NCBI GenBank assembly: GCA_963719275.1
Contig: CAVRBT010000010.1
Coordinates: 449,908 to 513,907, forward strand
Source of the DNA: AC-32 sp963719275
GTDB taxonomy: Bacteria; Actinomycetota; Thermoleophilia; Gaiellales; Gaiellaceae
Reading direction: 5' to 3'
Length of the DNA stretch: 64,000 nucleotides
Of the stretch, positions 38,403 through 45,902 are shown one piece after another. Below the pieces are notes generated by a model that made no database searches, was not told the origin of the DNA, and worked only from the letters and a program-made list of their open reading frames with translations. Position 1 is the first letter of the stretch. Each line of letters begins with the position of its first letter. The position numbers and the translations under genes were made by a program.

Positions 38403-39130
38403 AGCCGATCCGGATCGGCTGTTCCGGCTGGAACTACAAGCACTGGCGCAACGGCGTCTTCTACCCGCCACGCCTGCCGCAGCGGCGCTGGCTCGAGTTC
38501 TACGCACGTCACTTCGACACGGTCGAGGTGAACTCGACCTTCTACCGGCTGCCGCGGGAGAGCGCGGTCGCGAACTGGGTCGCCGAGACGCCGCCGGGCT
38601 TTCTCTTCGCGGTGAAGATGAGCCGTTACGCGACGCACATCAAGCGGCTTCGCGACCTCCCGCCGAGCATCGCGCTCTTCTACGACCGCATCGGGCCGCT
38701 GGTCGAGTCGCCGAAGCTCGGCCCCGTGCTCTGGCAGCTACCTCCGGGGTTCCGCCGCGACGACGAACGGCTCGCGCAAGCGCTCGAGCAGCTGCCCGCG
38801 GGCCGGCACTGCTTTGAGTTTCGTCACGAGACCTGGTTCGCCGAGCCCGTGTACGAGCTGCTGCGGCGGCACCGGGTGGCGCTCGTGATCGGCGACACCC
38901 CGGAGCGGCCGTTCCAGACGCACGAGCTCACGGCCGACTGGACGTTCGTCCGCTTCCACTACGGCCGGCCGGGGCGCGGCGGCAACTACTCGGAGCGCGA
39001 GCTCGAGGACTGGGCGCGACGTCTCGCTGCCTGGGCCGGGGAGCACGAGGTCTTCGCGTACTTCAACAACGACTGGAACGGTTACGCGGTCCGCAACGGC
39101 CTCTGGTTGCGCGAGCGCCTCGCCGACTAG
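38399..39130 (+). CDS. DUF72 (YecE-like) protein
   Basis: This 243-residue TIM-barrel protein of the DUF72 family opens with IRIGCSGWNYKHWRNGVFYP, followed by FYARHFDTVEVNSTFYRLP, FLFAVKMSRYATHIKRL and CFEFRHETWF, and ends with VFAYFNNDWNGYAVRNG. The biochemical role is unknown. It is coupled to the preceding phosphatase gene by a 4 bp overlap. Confidence 0.92.
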   Translation: MKPIRIGCSGWNYKHWRNGVFYPPRLPQRRWLEFYARHFDTVEVNSTFYRLPRESAVANWVAETPPGFLFAVKMSRYATHIKRLRDLPPSIALFYDRIGPLVESPKLGPVLWQLPPGFRRDDERLAQALEQLPAGRHCFEFRHETWFAEPVYELLRRHRVALVIGDTPERPFQTHELTADWTFVRFHYGRPGRGGNYSERELEDWARRLAAWAGEHEVFAYFNNDWNGYAVRNGLWLRERLAD

Positions 39131-39260
39131 CCGAGCGGGAGCGGCGCCAGGGCCGCGAGGTTCCCAACCCACGCCGCGCGACGCGCACGAGCTGCCCGCT
39201 GTCGAAGCCGGAGCGCACGCTGGACGGTCGGCGGAGGCCGCGCTGCCGGAGACAATGGAC

Positions 39261-39266
39261 TAGCCT
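39261..39266 (+). promoter_or_regulatory. -10-like hexamer TAGCCT before the VOC gene
   Basis: It ends 6 nt before ATG 39273. The other bases of the 142 bp gap (39131-39272) show no repeat or hairpin that I recognise. Confidence 0.4.
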
Positions 39267-39272
39267 CACCAA

Positions 39273-39680
39273 ATGGACGTGCGCAACGTCCGCTGGGTCG
39301 GGATTAGGACCGACCACTATCAGGCGATGGTCGGCTTCCTCCGCGACATCCTCGGGTTGGAGGTCAACTTCGAGGAACCGACCACGGTCGAGTTCACGAC
39401 CTCCGAGGGGGACGAGATCCAGGTCATGGCTCCCGGGGACCGGTACTACGACTTCTTCGGCGAGCATGCAAACGGGCCCGTCCCGCTCTTCGAGGTCGAC
39501 GACGTGCATTCCGTGCGTCGCGAACTCGAGGCTGCCCGCATCGAGGTTGTGGGCTCCACCGAGCATGACAGCACCTGGGAGTGGATCCACGTCCGGGCCC
39601 CGGACGGCAACCTGTACGAGTTCGCAAGTCGCCTGCCTGAGGCTGCACAGGAGCCCGAGTTCAACCGCTCGGCAAGCTAG
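39273..39680 (+). CDS. VOC-superfamily (glyoxalase fold) protein
   Basis: This 135-residue VOC protein shows VRWVGIRTDHYQAMVGFLRD, a central TTVEFTTSEGDEIQVM, VPLFEVDDVHSVRRELEAA and WIHVRAPDGNLYEFAS with the usual C-terminal Glu. It resembles bleomycin/glyoxalase-like proteins of no fixed function. It is the third VOC gene in the window and is not closely similar to the other two. Confidence 0.82.
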   Translation: MDVRNVRWVGIRTDHYQAMVGFLRDILGLEVNFEEPTTVEFTTSEGDEIQVMAPGDRYYDFFGEHANGPVPLFEVDDVHSVRRELEAARIEVVGSTEHDSTWEWIHVRAPDGNLYEFASRLPEAAQEPEFNRSAS

Positions 39681-39993
39681 AGCGGACTGTCGCTAGAGGC
39701 AGTCGGGGATAAACGCAACTCTCTAGTGGCCGAGCGCATCCTCAAGGAGCTCGACACCGACTTCGAGCCGACGCTGCTAGGCAGGAGCGGATCCGCCGAT
39801 CGGTGCGGTCCGCAGCGCCGGCTTCGACGGGCGCGGTGCCGCGCTCGCCAACCAGACCCCTGATGGTGCTCGTGGACGCGGCGCTGGGCCGCAGCTCTTG
39901 GACCGACGACGATCTGCAGATGGCCTGGAGACGGCACGCGGAGACGCTCGACCCCGGGCTGCGCGCTAGCAGCTTCGCTACGCTCACCGGACG
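39681..39993 (+). other. 313 bp region without a convincing gene
   Basis: Two short plus-strand frames look partly protein-like: GTG 39726 (VAERILKELDTDFEPTLLG, stopping near 39862) and ATG 39863 (WTDDDLQMAWRRHAETLDPG, ending inside the mrp gene at 40021). Neither has a ribosome site or a known family. They may be remnants of a decayed gene, or noise. The right end holds the mrp -10 hexamer. Confidence 0.4.
39979..39984 (+). promoter_or_regulatory. -10-like hexamer TACGCT before mrp
   Basis: It ends 9 nt before ATG 39994. Confidence 0.4.
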
Positions 39994-41073
39994 ATGGAGC
40001 CCCAGCGGGAAGCAATCCTGAAGGCACTCGAGCAGGTCATCGACCCCGAGCTCAAGCGGAACGTCGTCGAGCTCGACATGGTGCGCGACGTGCGGATCGA
40101 GGGCGGCGACGTCACCGTCGGCATCGCACTCACGGTCGCCGGTTGCCCGCTTCGCTCGAGCTTCGAGCAGCAGGTCGCGCAGGCGCTCGCGCCGGTGGAG
40201 GGCGTGCAGCGCGTCTCGCTGGAGTTCGGCGTGATGACGCCCGAGGAGCGGAGCGCCTTGACCGCGCGCCTACGCGGGTCGGTCACCGAGCGGACGAAGG
40301 GCATCCAACTCGACCGCTCCACGCGCGTGATCGCGGTCGCCAGCGGCAAGGGGGGCGTCGGCAAGTCGACCTTGTCGGCCAACCTCGCTGCCGCGTTCGA
40401 TCGCCTCGGCCAGCGAACCGGAATCCTCGACGCCGACGTCTACGGGCATTCGATTCCGCACCTGCTCGGCGTCCATCAGAAGCCGGTGGCGGTGGACCGG
40501 ATGATCGTCCCGCCGGTCCGCGGCGACCTGAAGCTGATGTCGATCGGCTTCTTCCTGGAGGAGAACGAGCCCGTGATGTGGCGCGGGCCGATGCTGCACC
40601 GGGCGCTCGAGCAGTTCCTCACCGATGTCCACTGGGGCGAGCTCGACACGCTCGTGGTCGACATGCCGCCGGGCACGGGCGACGTCTCGATCTCGCTCGG
40701 CCAGCTGCTGCCGCGAGCGGAGGCCGTGATCGTGACGACGCCGCAGCCGCTGGCGCAGGAGGTCGCGGCGCGCGCGGCGCTCATGGCCCGCAAGACGAAC
40801 ATGCGCCTGCTGGGCGTGATCGAGAACATGAGCGGCGAGGCGTTCGGCAGTGGGGGCGGCGAGCGCCTGGCCGAGGAGCTGGAGGTGCCGCTGCTCGGCC
40901 GTGTGCTGCTGGACGCACGGCTGCGCGAGGCCGCCGACGAGGGCGCGCCGCTGGTCGAGACCCATCCGGATTCCGAGCCGGCGCTGGCGATCCTCGCGGC
41001 CGCGGAGGCGATCGTCGCGACGAAGCGCGAGCAGGGCGTCGGGATCGTGAAGTCCCTGCCGGTCGTCGGCTAG
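39994..41073 (+). CDS. mrp: Mrp/ApbC-family iron-sulfur carrier ATPase
   Basis: This 359-residue P-loop ATPase thought to deliver Fe-S clusters has an N-terminal DUF59/MIP18 domain (about 5-80; VIDPELKRNVVELDMVRDV, AGCPLRS). The ATPase follows with the deviant Walker A SGKGGVGKSTLSANLA (about 117), DADVYGHSIPHLLG, and VVDMPPGTGDVSISLGQL. The C-terminal CxxC used for cluster binding in many ApbC proteins is missing: after GVIENMS the sequence is GEAFGSGGGERLAEEL. Its 3' end overlaps the convergent gene by 4 bp. Nuo, with many clusters, is a plausible client (inference). Confidence 0.92.
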   Translation: MEPQREAILKALEQVIDPELKRNVVELDMVRDVRIEGGDVTVGIALTVAGCPLRSSFEQQVAQALAPVEGVQRVSLEFGVMTPEERSALTARLRGSVTERTKGIQLDRSTRVIAVASGKGGVGKSTLSANLAAAFDRLGQRTGILDADVYGHSIPHLLGVHQKPVAVDRMIVPPVRGDLKLMSIGFFLEENEPVMWRGPMLHRALEQFLTDVHWGELDTLVVDMPPGTGDVSISLGQLLPRAEAVIVTTPQPLAQEVAARAALMARKTNMRLLGVIENMSGEAFGSGGGERLAEELEVPLLGRVLLDARLREAADEGAPLVETHPDSEPALAILAAAEAIVATKREQGVGIVKSLPVVG

Positions 41074-41891
41074 CGGTACCCGGTCCGCGCGAGGAAGCGG
41101 CGCAGGCGCCGCTCGAACGCGACCCTTGTCCGCTCGCCGTGGATGCGGCCGCTGCGCGAAAGCCGGTCGATCGTCCTGAACGCCGCCTTGCAGCGATCGA
41201 GCATGCACTGGTCGGCGGCCCACGCGGCGATCACGCCCTGGTTGGTGCGTGTCTTCTTCCGGCTCATCGCCTCGTGCCAGAGCGCCGTCGAGTCGCGCCG
41301 GATCTCGCTCGCGTACTGGTGCGTGACGACCGTCAGCCCGCCCTGCCGGAAGCTGAGGATGCGCACCGGCCAGCGCGAGTCGGCGAAGCTCGAGAACGCG
41401 TAGGAGAAGCGGTCGTCGCGTGTGACCAGCTCCTGCTTGCCGTCGTGCTCGAGGTCGGCGAGGACGTAGCCGAAGTTGCCCCAGATGTGGACGTTCGTGC
41501 GATAGCCGGCGCCGCCGACGTAGCGGTAGATCTGCGTGTACCAGCAGCAGTGTGCGCCGCCCCAGTAGAGGTCGAGCACGACCTCCGGCTCGCCGTCGCC
41601 GTCGAGGTCGGTGATCGACACGGAAGGGCGGTGCTCGAAGTAGCGCGCCGGCTGGGCGTTGAAGCCGCCGCGCGGCGGCCGTCTCAGCCGCGCCGAGAAG
41701 CGCGTCTCGCCGAGGCGCTTGATCGTGAGGCGCTGCTTCGCGAAGCGGAACTTGGCGCGGTCATAGGTGTACGAGAAGGTGGCCTCGACGTCGCCCGACC
41801 GCGCTCGCTCGACATGCGGCTTCGGAGCCGCGGCGGCGTTCGCCACGAGCACGGCTCCGAGCGCGACGGCAAGCGCTGCGGCCGGTCTCAC
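41070..41891 (-). CDS. Secreted protein of unknown function, FG-GAP-like motif
   Basis: This 273-residue protein has a signal peptide (VRPAAALAVALGAVLVANAAAA). The mature part holds VSITDLDGDGEPEVVLDLYW, a calcium-loop-like DxDGDGxxE motif as in FG-GAP/VCBS repeats, followed by WGGAHCCWYTQIYRY and a second ADLEHDGKQELVTRDDRF. The C-terminal third is basic. I do not recognise a named family. GTG 41891 is chosen because it gives the signal peptide and has TATAAC 6 nt upstream. Confidence 0.75.
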   Translation of the reverse strand: MRPAAALAVALGAVLVANAAAAPKPHVERARSGDVEATFSYTYDRAKFRFAKQRLTIKRLGETRFSARLRRPPRGGFNAQPARYFEHRPSVSITDLDGDGEPEVVLDLYWGGAHCCWYTQIYRYVGGAGYRTNVHIWGNFGYVLADLEHDGKQELVTRDDRFSYAFSSFADSRWPVRILSFRQGGLTVVTHQYASEIRRDSTALWHEAMSRKKTRTNQGVIAAWAADQCMLDRCKAAFRTIDRLSRSGRIHGERTRVAFERRLRRFLARTGYR

Positions 41892-41897
41892 GGGCGC

Positions 41898-41903
41898 GTT
41901 ATA
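41898..41903 (-). promoter_or_regulatory. -10-like hexamer TATAAC before the secreted protein gene
   Basis: On the minus strand it ends 6 nt before GTG 41891. Confidence 0.4.
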
Positions 41904-41917
41904 GCGATGAAAGGTGA

Positions 41918-41972
41918 AGGGCGCCACGTGGGCGCCCTCCAGGAGTTCCAGCGGACCCCGGGGTCTCCGCTT
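41918..41972 (+). promoter_or_regulatory. Two hairpins upstream of the Ldh_2-like gene
   Basis: AGGGCGCC-ACGTG-GGCGCCCT (41918-41938) is a perfect 8 bp stem. A second stem AGCGGA/TCCGCT (41949-41972) encloses CCCCGGGG. Both lie in the 159 bp divergent gap and would be in the 5' leader of the Ldh_2-like gene if transcription starts to their left. I do not match it to a known riboswitch class. Confidence 0.4.
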
Positions 41973-42050
41973 GGAGCCCCCGCTGAAACTAGAGACTTAG
42001 ACGACGAGGAGACGCCGTTGGCTGTTGCACTCCGTAAGGATTTCGTGAGC

Positions 42051-42794
42051 ATGCGTGAAGACGAGTTACTGGGAACGCTGCGCGGGCTCGGTTTCGACGA
42101 GGCCGACGCCCGCACGCTGGCCGACCACTTCCTCGACGCGGAGCGGCGCGGCAAGACCGGCCACGGGCTCTCGCGGGTCGAGTGGCTGGCGACGCGACCG
42201 TTCGAGCTCGATCCTGCCGCGCGTCCTCGTCGCGTCCTCGACGAGCCGGGCTACCAGCGCTGGGACGGCAACGGCGCGCTCGGCTACCTGACGCTGGCCG
42301 CAATCATCGAGGGGCAGCTCGCGGAGCCGCCGCAGCACTCGCGCCTGGTGGTGGCGCAGCGCTGCTTCCCGACGGGGATGCTGGGCTACTGGGGCCGGAA
42401 GCTCGCGGAGGGCGGCCTCGTCGCCGCGCTGACCGCAACCTCACCGGCACGGCTCGGCCACCCGGACGGCGGTCCGAAGCTCGCCGGGACAAACCCGCTT
42501 GCGATCGCGATCCCGGCTTCGGACGGCGAGCCGCTCGTCAGCGACGTCTCCATGGGCCGCGTCACCTACGGCGAGGTACTGGCCGGCGAGGCAGCCGAGG
42601 ACGAGCTGGTGCCGTTCGGCGGCGAGCACGCACACAAGGCGTTCGCGCTCGCGGTCGGGCTGCAGCTGCTCGTGGACTCGCTCGTCGCCGCGCCCGGACA
42701 CGGCGCCGTGCTGCTCGTGGCGCGGCCGGAAGCCGACCCGCTGCTTGCGCTACGAGCCCGAGCCGGCGGCGTCCGACTGCCCGGTCAGAGCTAG
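42051..42794 (+). CDS. Short Ldh_2-family (malate/lactate/ureidoglycolate dehydrogenase-like) protein
   Basis: This 247-residue homologue of the non-Rossmann Ldh_2 oxidoreductases, normally about 340-360 residues, keeps the helical N-terminus (ADHFLDAERRGKTGHGLSRV), KLAGTNPLAIAIPASDG, VSDVSMGRVTYGEV and KAFALAVGLQLLVDSL. The segment normally between the cofactor and C-terminal helices is shortened. Where family members have SNHFG with the catalytic His, this reads QRCFPTG, so catalysis may be lost or changed. ATG 42051 is listed; TTG 42018, with AGGAG 6 nt before it, is a good alternative. The 3' end overlaps the convergent cupin gene by 45 bp. Confidence 0.75.
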   Translation: MREDELLGTLRGLGFDEADARTLADHFLDAERRGKTGHGLSRVEWLATRPFELDPAARPRRVLDEPGYQRWDGNGALGYLTLAAIIEGQLAEPPQHSRLVVAQRCFPTGMLGYWGRKLAEGGLVAALTATSPARLGHPDGGPKLAGTNPLAIAIPASDGEPLVSDVSMGRVTYGEVLAGEAAEDELVPFGGEHAHKAFALAVGLQLLVDSLVAAPGHGAVLLVARPEADPLLALRARAGGVRLPGQS

Positions 42795-43421
42795 AAAGCG
42801 CGGGTCGTCCTTGACCGATGCGAAGTCCTCGTCGTCGGGCGCGTACTTCGCGACCTGCTCGCGGTCGAGCTCCGCAGCGCGCTCGAGCTGGGCGAGCGCC
42901 TCGTCGTTGTTGCCGAGCCGCGCCTCGATGCACGCGAGGTTGAACGGGCCCTGCCACGCGCCGGGGTTCGCGTCGATGCCGGCCTGCAGCTCGCGCCGGG
43001 CTCCTTCTTCGTCGCCCTGGTCGAGCAGCGAGACTCCCGCGAAGACCCACTCCCAGCCGGAAGGCTGGAAGACCTCGCCGGGTTTGGCGCCGATGCCGAG
43101 CACCGTCGTGTCGGGCTCGGCGGCGACGGCGCCGCGCAGCGTCCCCGGCGTGCAGTGGACGAGCGTCCCCGTCGGCGCGTCGTGCTCCTCGCCGTCGACC
43201 ATGAACGTCGCGCGGCCGCTGATCACGACGTAGAGCTCCTCGTGCCCGCTCTCCTCGCGGTGCTCCTCGACCACGCGCTGGCCGGCCTCCTCGGCGGTGT
43301 ACGCGTTGACGCCGAAGGCCTTGATGTCGAAGTGGCGCCGAACGGGCCTCCACGTGAGCCCCTCCTGGCCGGAGATCGGGTAGCGCTCGAGGTCGTCGAT
43401 CCGGGCGATGCGTCCGCTCAC
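42750..43421 (-). CDS. Cupin-TPR fusion protein
   Basis: This 223-residue protein has a cupin domain (about 25-125; EEHREESGHEELYVVISGRA, then VHCTPGTLRGAVAAEP) and a TPR-like helical region (about 130-200; WVFAGVSLLDQGDEEGARRE, NLACIEARLGNNDEALAQLE). The first cupin motif has H and E residues suited to metal. No ligand is known. The GTG start overlaps the DUF1028 stop by 4 bp; both are on the minus strand and probably co-translated. Confidence 0.82.
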   Translation of the reverse strand: MSGRIARIDDLERYPISGQEGLTWRPVRRHFDIKAFGVNAYTAEEAGQRVVEEHREESGHEELYVVISGRATFMVDGEEHDAPTGTLVHCTPGTLRGAVAAEPDTTVLGIGAKPGEVFQPSGWEWVFAGVSLLDQGDEEGARRELQAGIDANPGAWQGPFNLACIEARLGNNDEALAQLERAAELDREQVAKYAPDDEDFASVKDDPRFLALTGQSDAAGSGS

Positions 43422-44263
43422 GTTTGCCTCCTCAGCTCCTCGAGTACGACGGGATCGACGCGCTCGACGCCGTCAACGCGCTCCTCCAGGTTCTCCTTCC
43501 CGGCCCAGGTGAAGAACGATTCCCCGAGGTCGCCGGCGTAGCCCAGCCGGCCGAGCCGCTCGCGCAGCTCTTGCTCGAGCTCGTCGTCGACCTCGAGCCA
43601 CTCTTCCCGCGGCGTCTCGCCGAAGATCGCCTGGTGCATGACGTGGATGCGGCGCAGCTCCTCGAGAGGGCGCTCGTGCTCGTCGACGCGCAGGTCGACG
43701 ACGCTGTCGGAGAGCCCCGCGTAGCCGCCGTCGCGCTCGACCACGAGCAAGGCCGAGGACTGCTGCCCGCGCCGGTCTCCGCCCGCCGCCTGCGCCGCGT
43801 CCATGCAGTCGAGCAGCCGTTCCGCCAGCGGCCGGCCCGACGTAGCTTCGAACGTCTCGGCGATCGCGTCGACGGTCTCGGCCGAGACGAGGATGTTCCC
43901 CTGCGCCGCGTAGCACGGGCCCATGCGACCGCCGGCCCAGTCCATGCACTCCGCGCCGGTGAAACTCGAGCTGCCGCCCTTGCCGTCGACGACGCCGAGC
44001 TGGCGGTGATCGCGGCCTTCGTCGGCCGAGGTCAGGCGCTCGACCACCTCCACCGCGCTCAGCCCCTCGCGCAGCAGCGCCAGGCCGTCGGGCCCGTAGC
44101 GCGGGTTCGCCCAGGCCTGGGTCGCGATCGCGCCGACCTGCGGCTCCGCCCACGGCACGACGGAGCCGACGCCGAGGAACTTCGACTGGGTCGCCACGCC
44201 CCACTGGCCGGCCTCGAGGTCGCAGGCGGCGATCGAGTAGGTTGCTACGAGCGTCCTACGCAC
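43418..44263 (-). CDS. DUF1028 family protein (Ntn-hydrolase-like)
   Basis: This 281-residue DUF1028 protein starts MRRTLVATYSIAACDLEAGQ, then GVATQSKFLGVGSVVPWAEP, GAIATQAWANPRYGP and YAAQGNILVSAETVDAI, plus a C-terminal extension with WLEVDDELEQEL. The family is structurally related to Ntn hydrolases and its role is not established. It heads a two-gene unit with the cupin-TPR gene. Confidence 0.85.
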   Translation of the reverse strand: MRRTLVATYSIAACDLEAGQWGVATQSKFLGVGSVVPWAEPQVGAIATQAWANPRYGPDGLALLREGLSAVEVVERLTSADEGRDHRQLGVVDGKGGSSSFTGAECMDWAGGRMGPCYAAQGNILVSAETVDAIAETFEATSGRPLAERLLDCMDAAQAAGGDRRGQQSSALLVVERDGGYAGLSDSVVDLRVDEHERPLEELRRIHVMHQAIFGETPREEWLEVDDELEQELRERLGRLGYAGDLGESFFTWAGKENLEERVDGVERVDPVVLEELRRQT

Positions 44264-44302
44264 CGTGGCGAGGTCATGTCCGGTCGCCCTATCCCGTCGC
44301 TT

Positions 44303-44578
44303 CTATCCATACGTCAATTCGGTGAGGTCGAGCTCCAGCAGCTCGCGTTTCGACTCGGGCACGAGCACCGAGGCAACCTCCGGCCGCGCGAGTGCCGCCT
44401 TGACCCCTTCCGCTGAGTCTGTCCGCACGACCACCGGCCGCCCGTGCTCGTGGGCCTCTCGCAGCGCCGTCTCGTCGGAGACGCCGTCCAATACGAGCGC
44501 GTCGTCCACGTCCAGCTCCCCCTCGATCGCGATCTCCGGCACACGTCGGCCGGTCGAGCCGAACCAGCGCTCTCTCAA
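44303..44578 (-). CDS. Small protein of unknown function
   Basis: This 91-residue frame starts at TTG 44578 (AGGTGAT 4 nt before); a later GTG at 44542 is an alternative. Composition looks like real protein: GELDVDDALVLDGVSDETA, GRPVVVRTDSAEGVKAALA, VLVPESKRELLELDL, an alternating alpha/beta pattern. I recognise no family. It lies 39 bp upstream of the DUF1028 gene on the same strand. Confidence 0.55.
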   Translation of the reverse strand: MRERWFGSTGRRVPEIAIEGELDVDDALVLDGVSDETALREAHEHGRPVVVRTDSAEGVKAALARPEVASVLVPESKRELLELDLTELTYG

Positions 44579-44625
44579 GCGATCACCTGGCGTTCAGATC
44601 GTCTGTGGCGGGCCGTGAAAAGCAC

Positions 44626-45321
44626 CTAGATCGTTGTCGTCTCCCCGGGCTGCAGCTCGATCACCTCGACCCCGGAGGGCGCGTGCTGCCGCAGCTCGTC
44701 CGGGGTCCCGGCGAGCAGCGGGAAGGTGCCGTAGTGGCACGGAATGCAGCGCGTCGTGCCGAGCAGCTCCAGCGCGACGCCCGCCTCGCGCGGATCCATG
44801 GTGAAGTGCCCGCCGATCGGCAGGATCGCGACGTCGGGCGAGTAGATCCGCCCGATCAGCTGCATGTCGCCGAAGACGCACGTGTCGCCCGCGAAGTACA
44901 GCTTGGTGCCGTTCTCGAGCTCCATCACAATCCCCGCCGCTTCGCCCAGGTAGGTGAAGTCGTCTGCGCCGCTCGAGTGGAACGCGTTCACGAGCGTGAA
45001 CTTCACGCCTGCGGCCTCGACGGTGCCGCCCTTGTTCGACCCCGGCATCTCGCCGACGGGCGCGCCCTGCTGGCCGAGCCAGCCCTTCAGCTCGACGTTG
45101 GCCACGATCTCCGGCGAGAACTGCTTGCTCAGCGCGACGGTCTCGCCGACGTGGTCGTTGTGTCCGTGCGTGATCGCGATCACGTCGATCCGCTCGGGCT
45201 CCTTCTCGGCGTCGGGGCATTTCGGGTTCCCGAGCCAGGGGTCGATGTAGATCCGCTTGCCGCCGGGCGAGTCGACGCGGAAGCTCCCGTGGCCCAGCCA
45301 CGTCACCGACACATCGGGCAT
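44626..45321 (-). CDS. Metallo-beta-lactamase-fold hydrolase (UPF0173-like)
   Basis: This 231-residue metal-dependent hydrolase opens with VSVTWLGHGSFRVDS and carries the zinc motif THGHNDHVGE (HxHxDH), LVNAFHSSG, YFAGDTCVFGDM (Asp ligand) and the final His in IPCHYGTFP. The substrate of this family is not known. ATG 45321 follows AAAGGAG with normal spacing, and a TACGCT hexamer (45354-45349, minus) is 27 nt upstream, so this mRNA has a leader. Confidence 0.9.
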   Translation of the reverse strand: MPDVSVTWLGHGSFRVDSPGGKRIYIDPWLGNPKCPDAEKEPERIDVIAITHGHNDHVGETVALSKQFSPEIVANVELKGWLGQQGAPVGEMPGSNKGGTVEAAGVKFTLVNAFHSSGADDFTYLGEAAGIVMELENGTKLYFAGDTCVFGDMQLIGRIYSPDVAILPIGGHFTMDPREAGVALELLGTTRCIPCHYGTFPLLAGTPDELRQHAPSGVEVIELQPGETTTI

Positions 45322-45391
45322 GTGCGCTCCTTTCACAGAGGTGCGCTGAGCGTAACGAAGGAGCCGCGACGCGGACGCCGAACCCCGTTTC

Positions 45392-45739
45392 ATGGCTCGC
45401 CGGGCGATACCCGTTGCGCTCGTGATCGCGGCAGCGGCGGCGGACGGGGCAGGGGCTCACCGGCTTGCGTTCTACGCCCTCCTGCTCGCCGTGCCGGCCG
45501 CGGCGGTGGCAGCGCTCGAGGCCTTCGGCCACGTGTTCGAGGGCAACCGCGACCACCTGCACGCGCTGCTCTGGACGGTCGTGCTCGGCCTGCTCGTGAT
45601 CGGAGCCGCCGTGCGCGCGCCGGAGGTCACCGAGGGCGTCGTTCCGGCGCTCGGCCGCTCTACGCTGCTGGCCTGCCTCGGGGTCTTCTGCGTCCAGGCC
45701 GCCGTTTCGGCGGCCGGCGAGTTGCGCAGTCGCCAGTAG
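45392..45739 (+). CDS. Small integral membrane protein
   Basis: This 115-residue protein has four predicted hydrophobic segments (about 5-20, 26-43, 58-75, 86-107). No family is recognised. It lies between a divergent hydrolase gene and the convergent nuo operon; its stop codon overlaps the left end of repeat A3. Confidence 0.6.
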   Translation: MARRAIPVALVIAAAAADGAGAHRLAFYALLLAVPAAAVAALEAFGHVFEGNRDHLHALLWTVVLGLLVIGAAVRAPEVTEGVVPALGRSTLLACLGVFCVQAAVSAAGELRSRQ

Positions 45740-45902
45740 GAGGGCTTGACGAAACACCGGCTGTGCCGCCGGGACGCGCTGCTCGCCCCGATGCTGCGTC
45801 CTCAGTCGTATCCGTAGCCTCCGGCTACGGGTACTCCCTGCGTCCTCGCCTCGGAACGACCATCGCGCCCCGGCAACGAGCGGAGTTCCGCCAATCCCTC
45901 CT
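45738..45902 (+). repeat. Family A intergenic element, copy A3 (165 bp)
   Basis: AGGAGGGCTTGACGAAACACC at the left and CCGCCAATCCCTCCT at the right form terminal inverted repeats. The central hairpin is CCGTAGCC-TCC-GGCTACGG. It overlaps the stop of the small membrane protein on the left and the nuoN stop on the right, filling the convergent gap. Confidence 0.88.

Noticed and set aside
39863..40021. 52-codon frame starting ATG 39863
   Set aside because: It overlaps the mrp start, lacks a ribosome site and has no recognisable homology; kept only as a note on the 313 bp gap.
40143..42050. An 883-codon plus-strand frame ending with the Ldh_2-like gene
   Set aside because: Its first two thirds shadow mrp in another frame and a minus-strand secreted gene; composition is Arg/Ala-rich and unlike protein. 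Only the part from about 42018/42051 is real.
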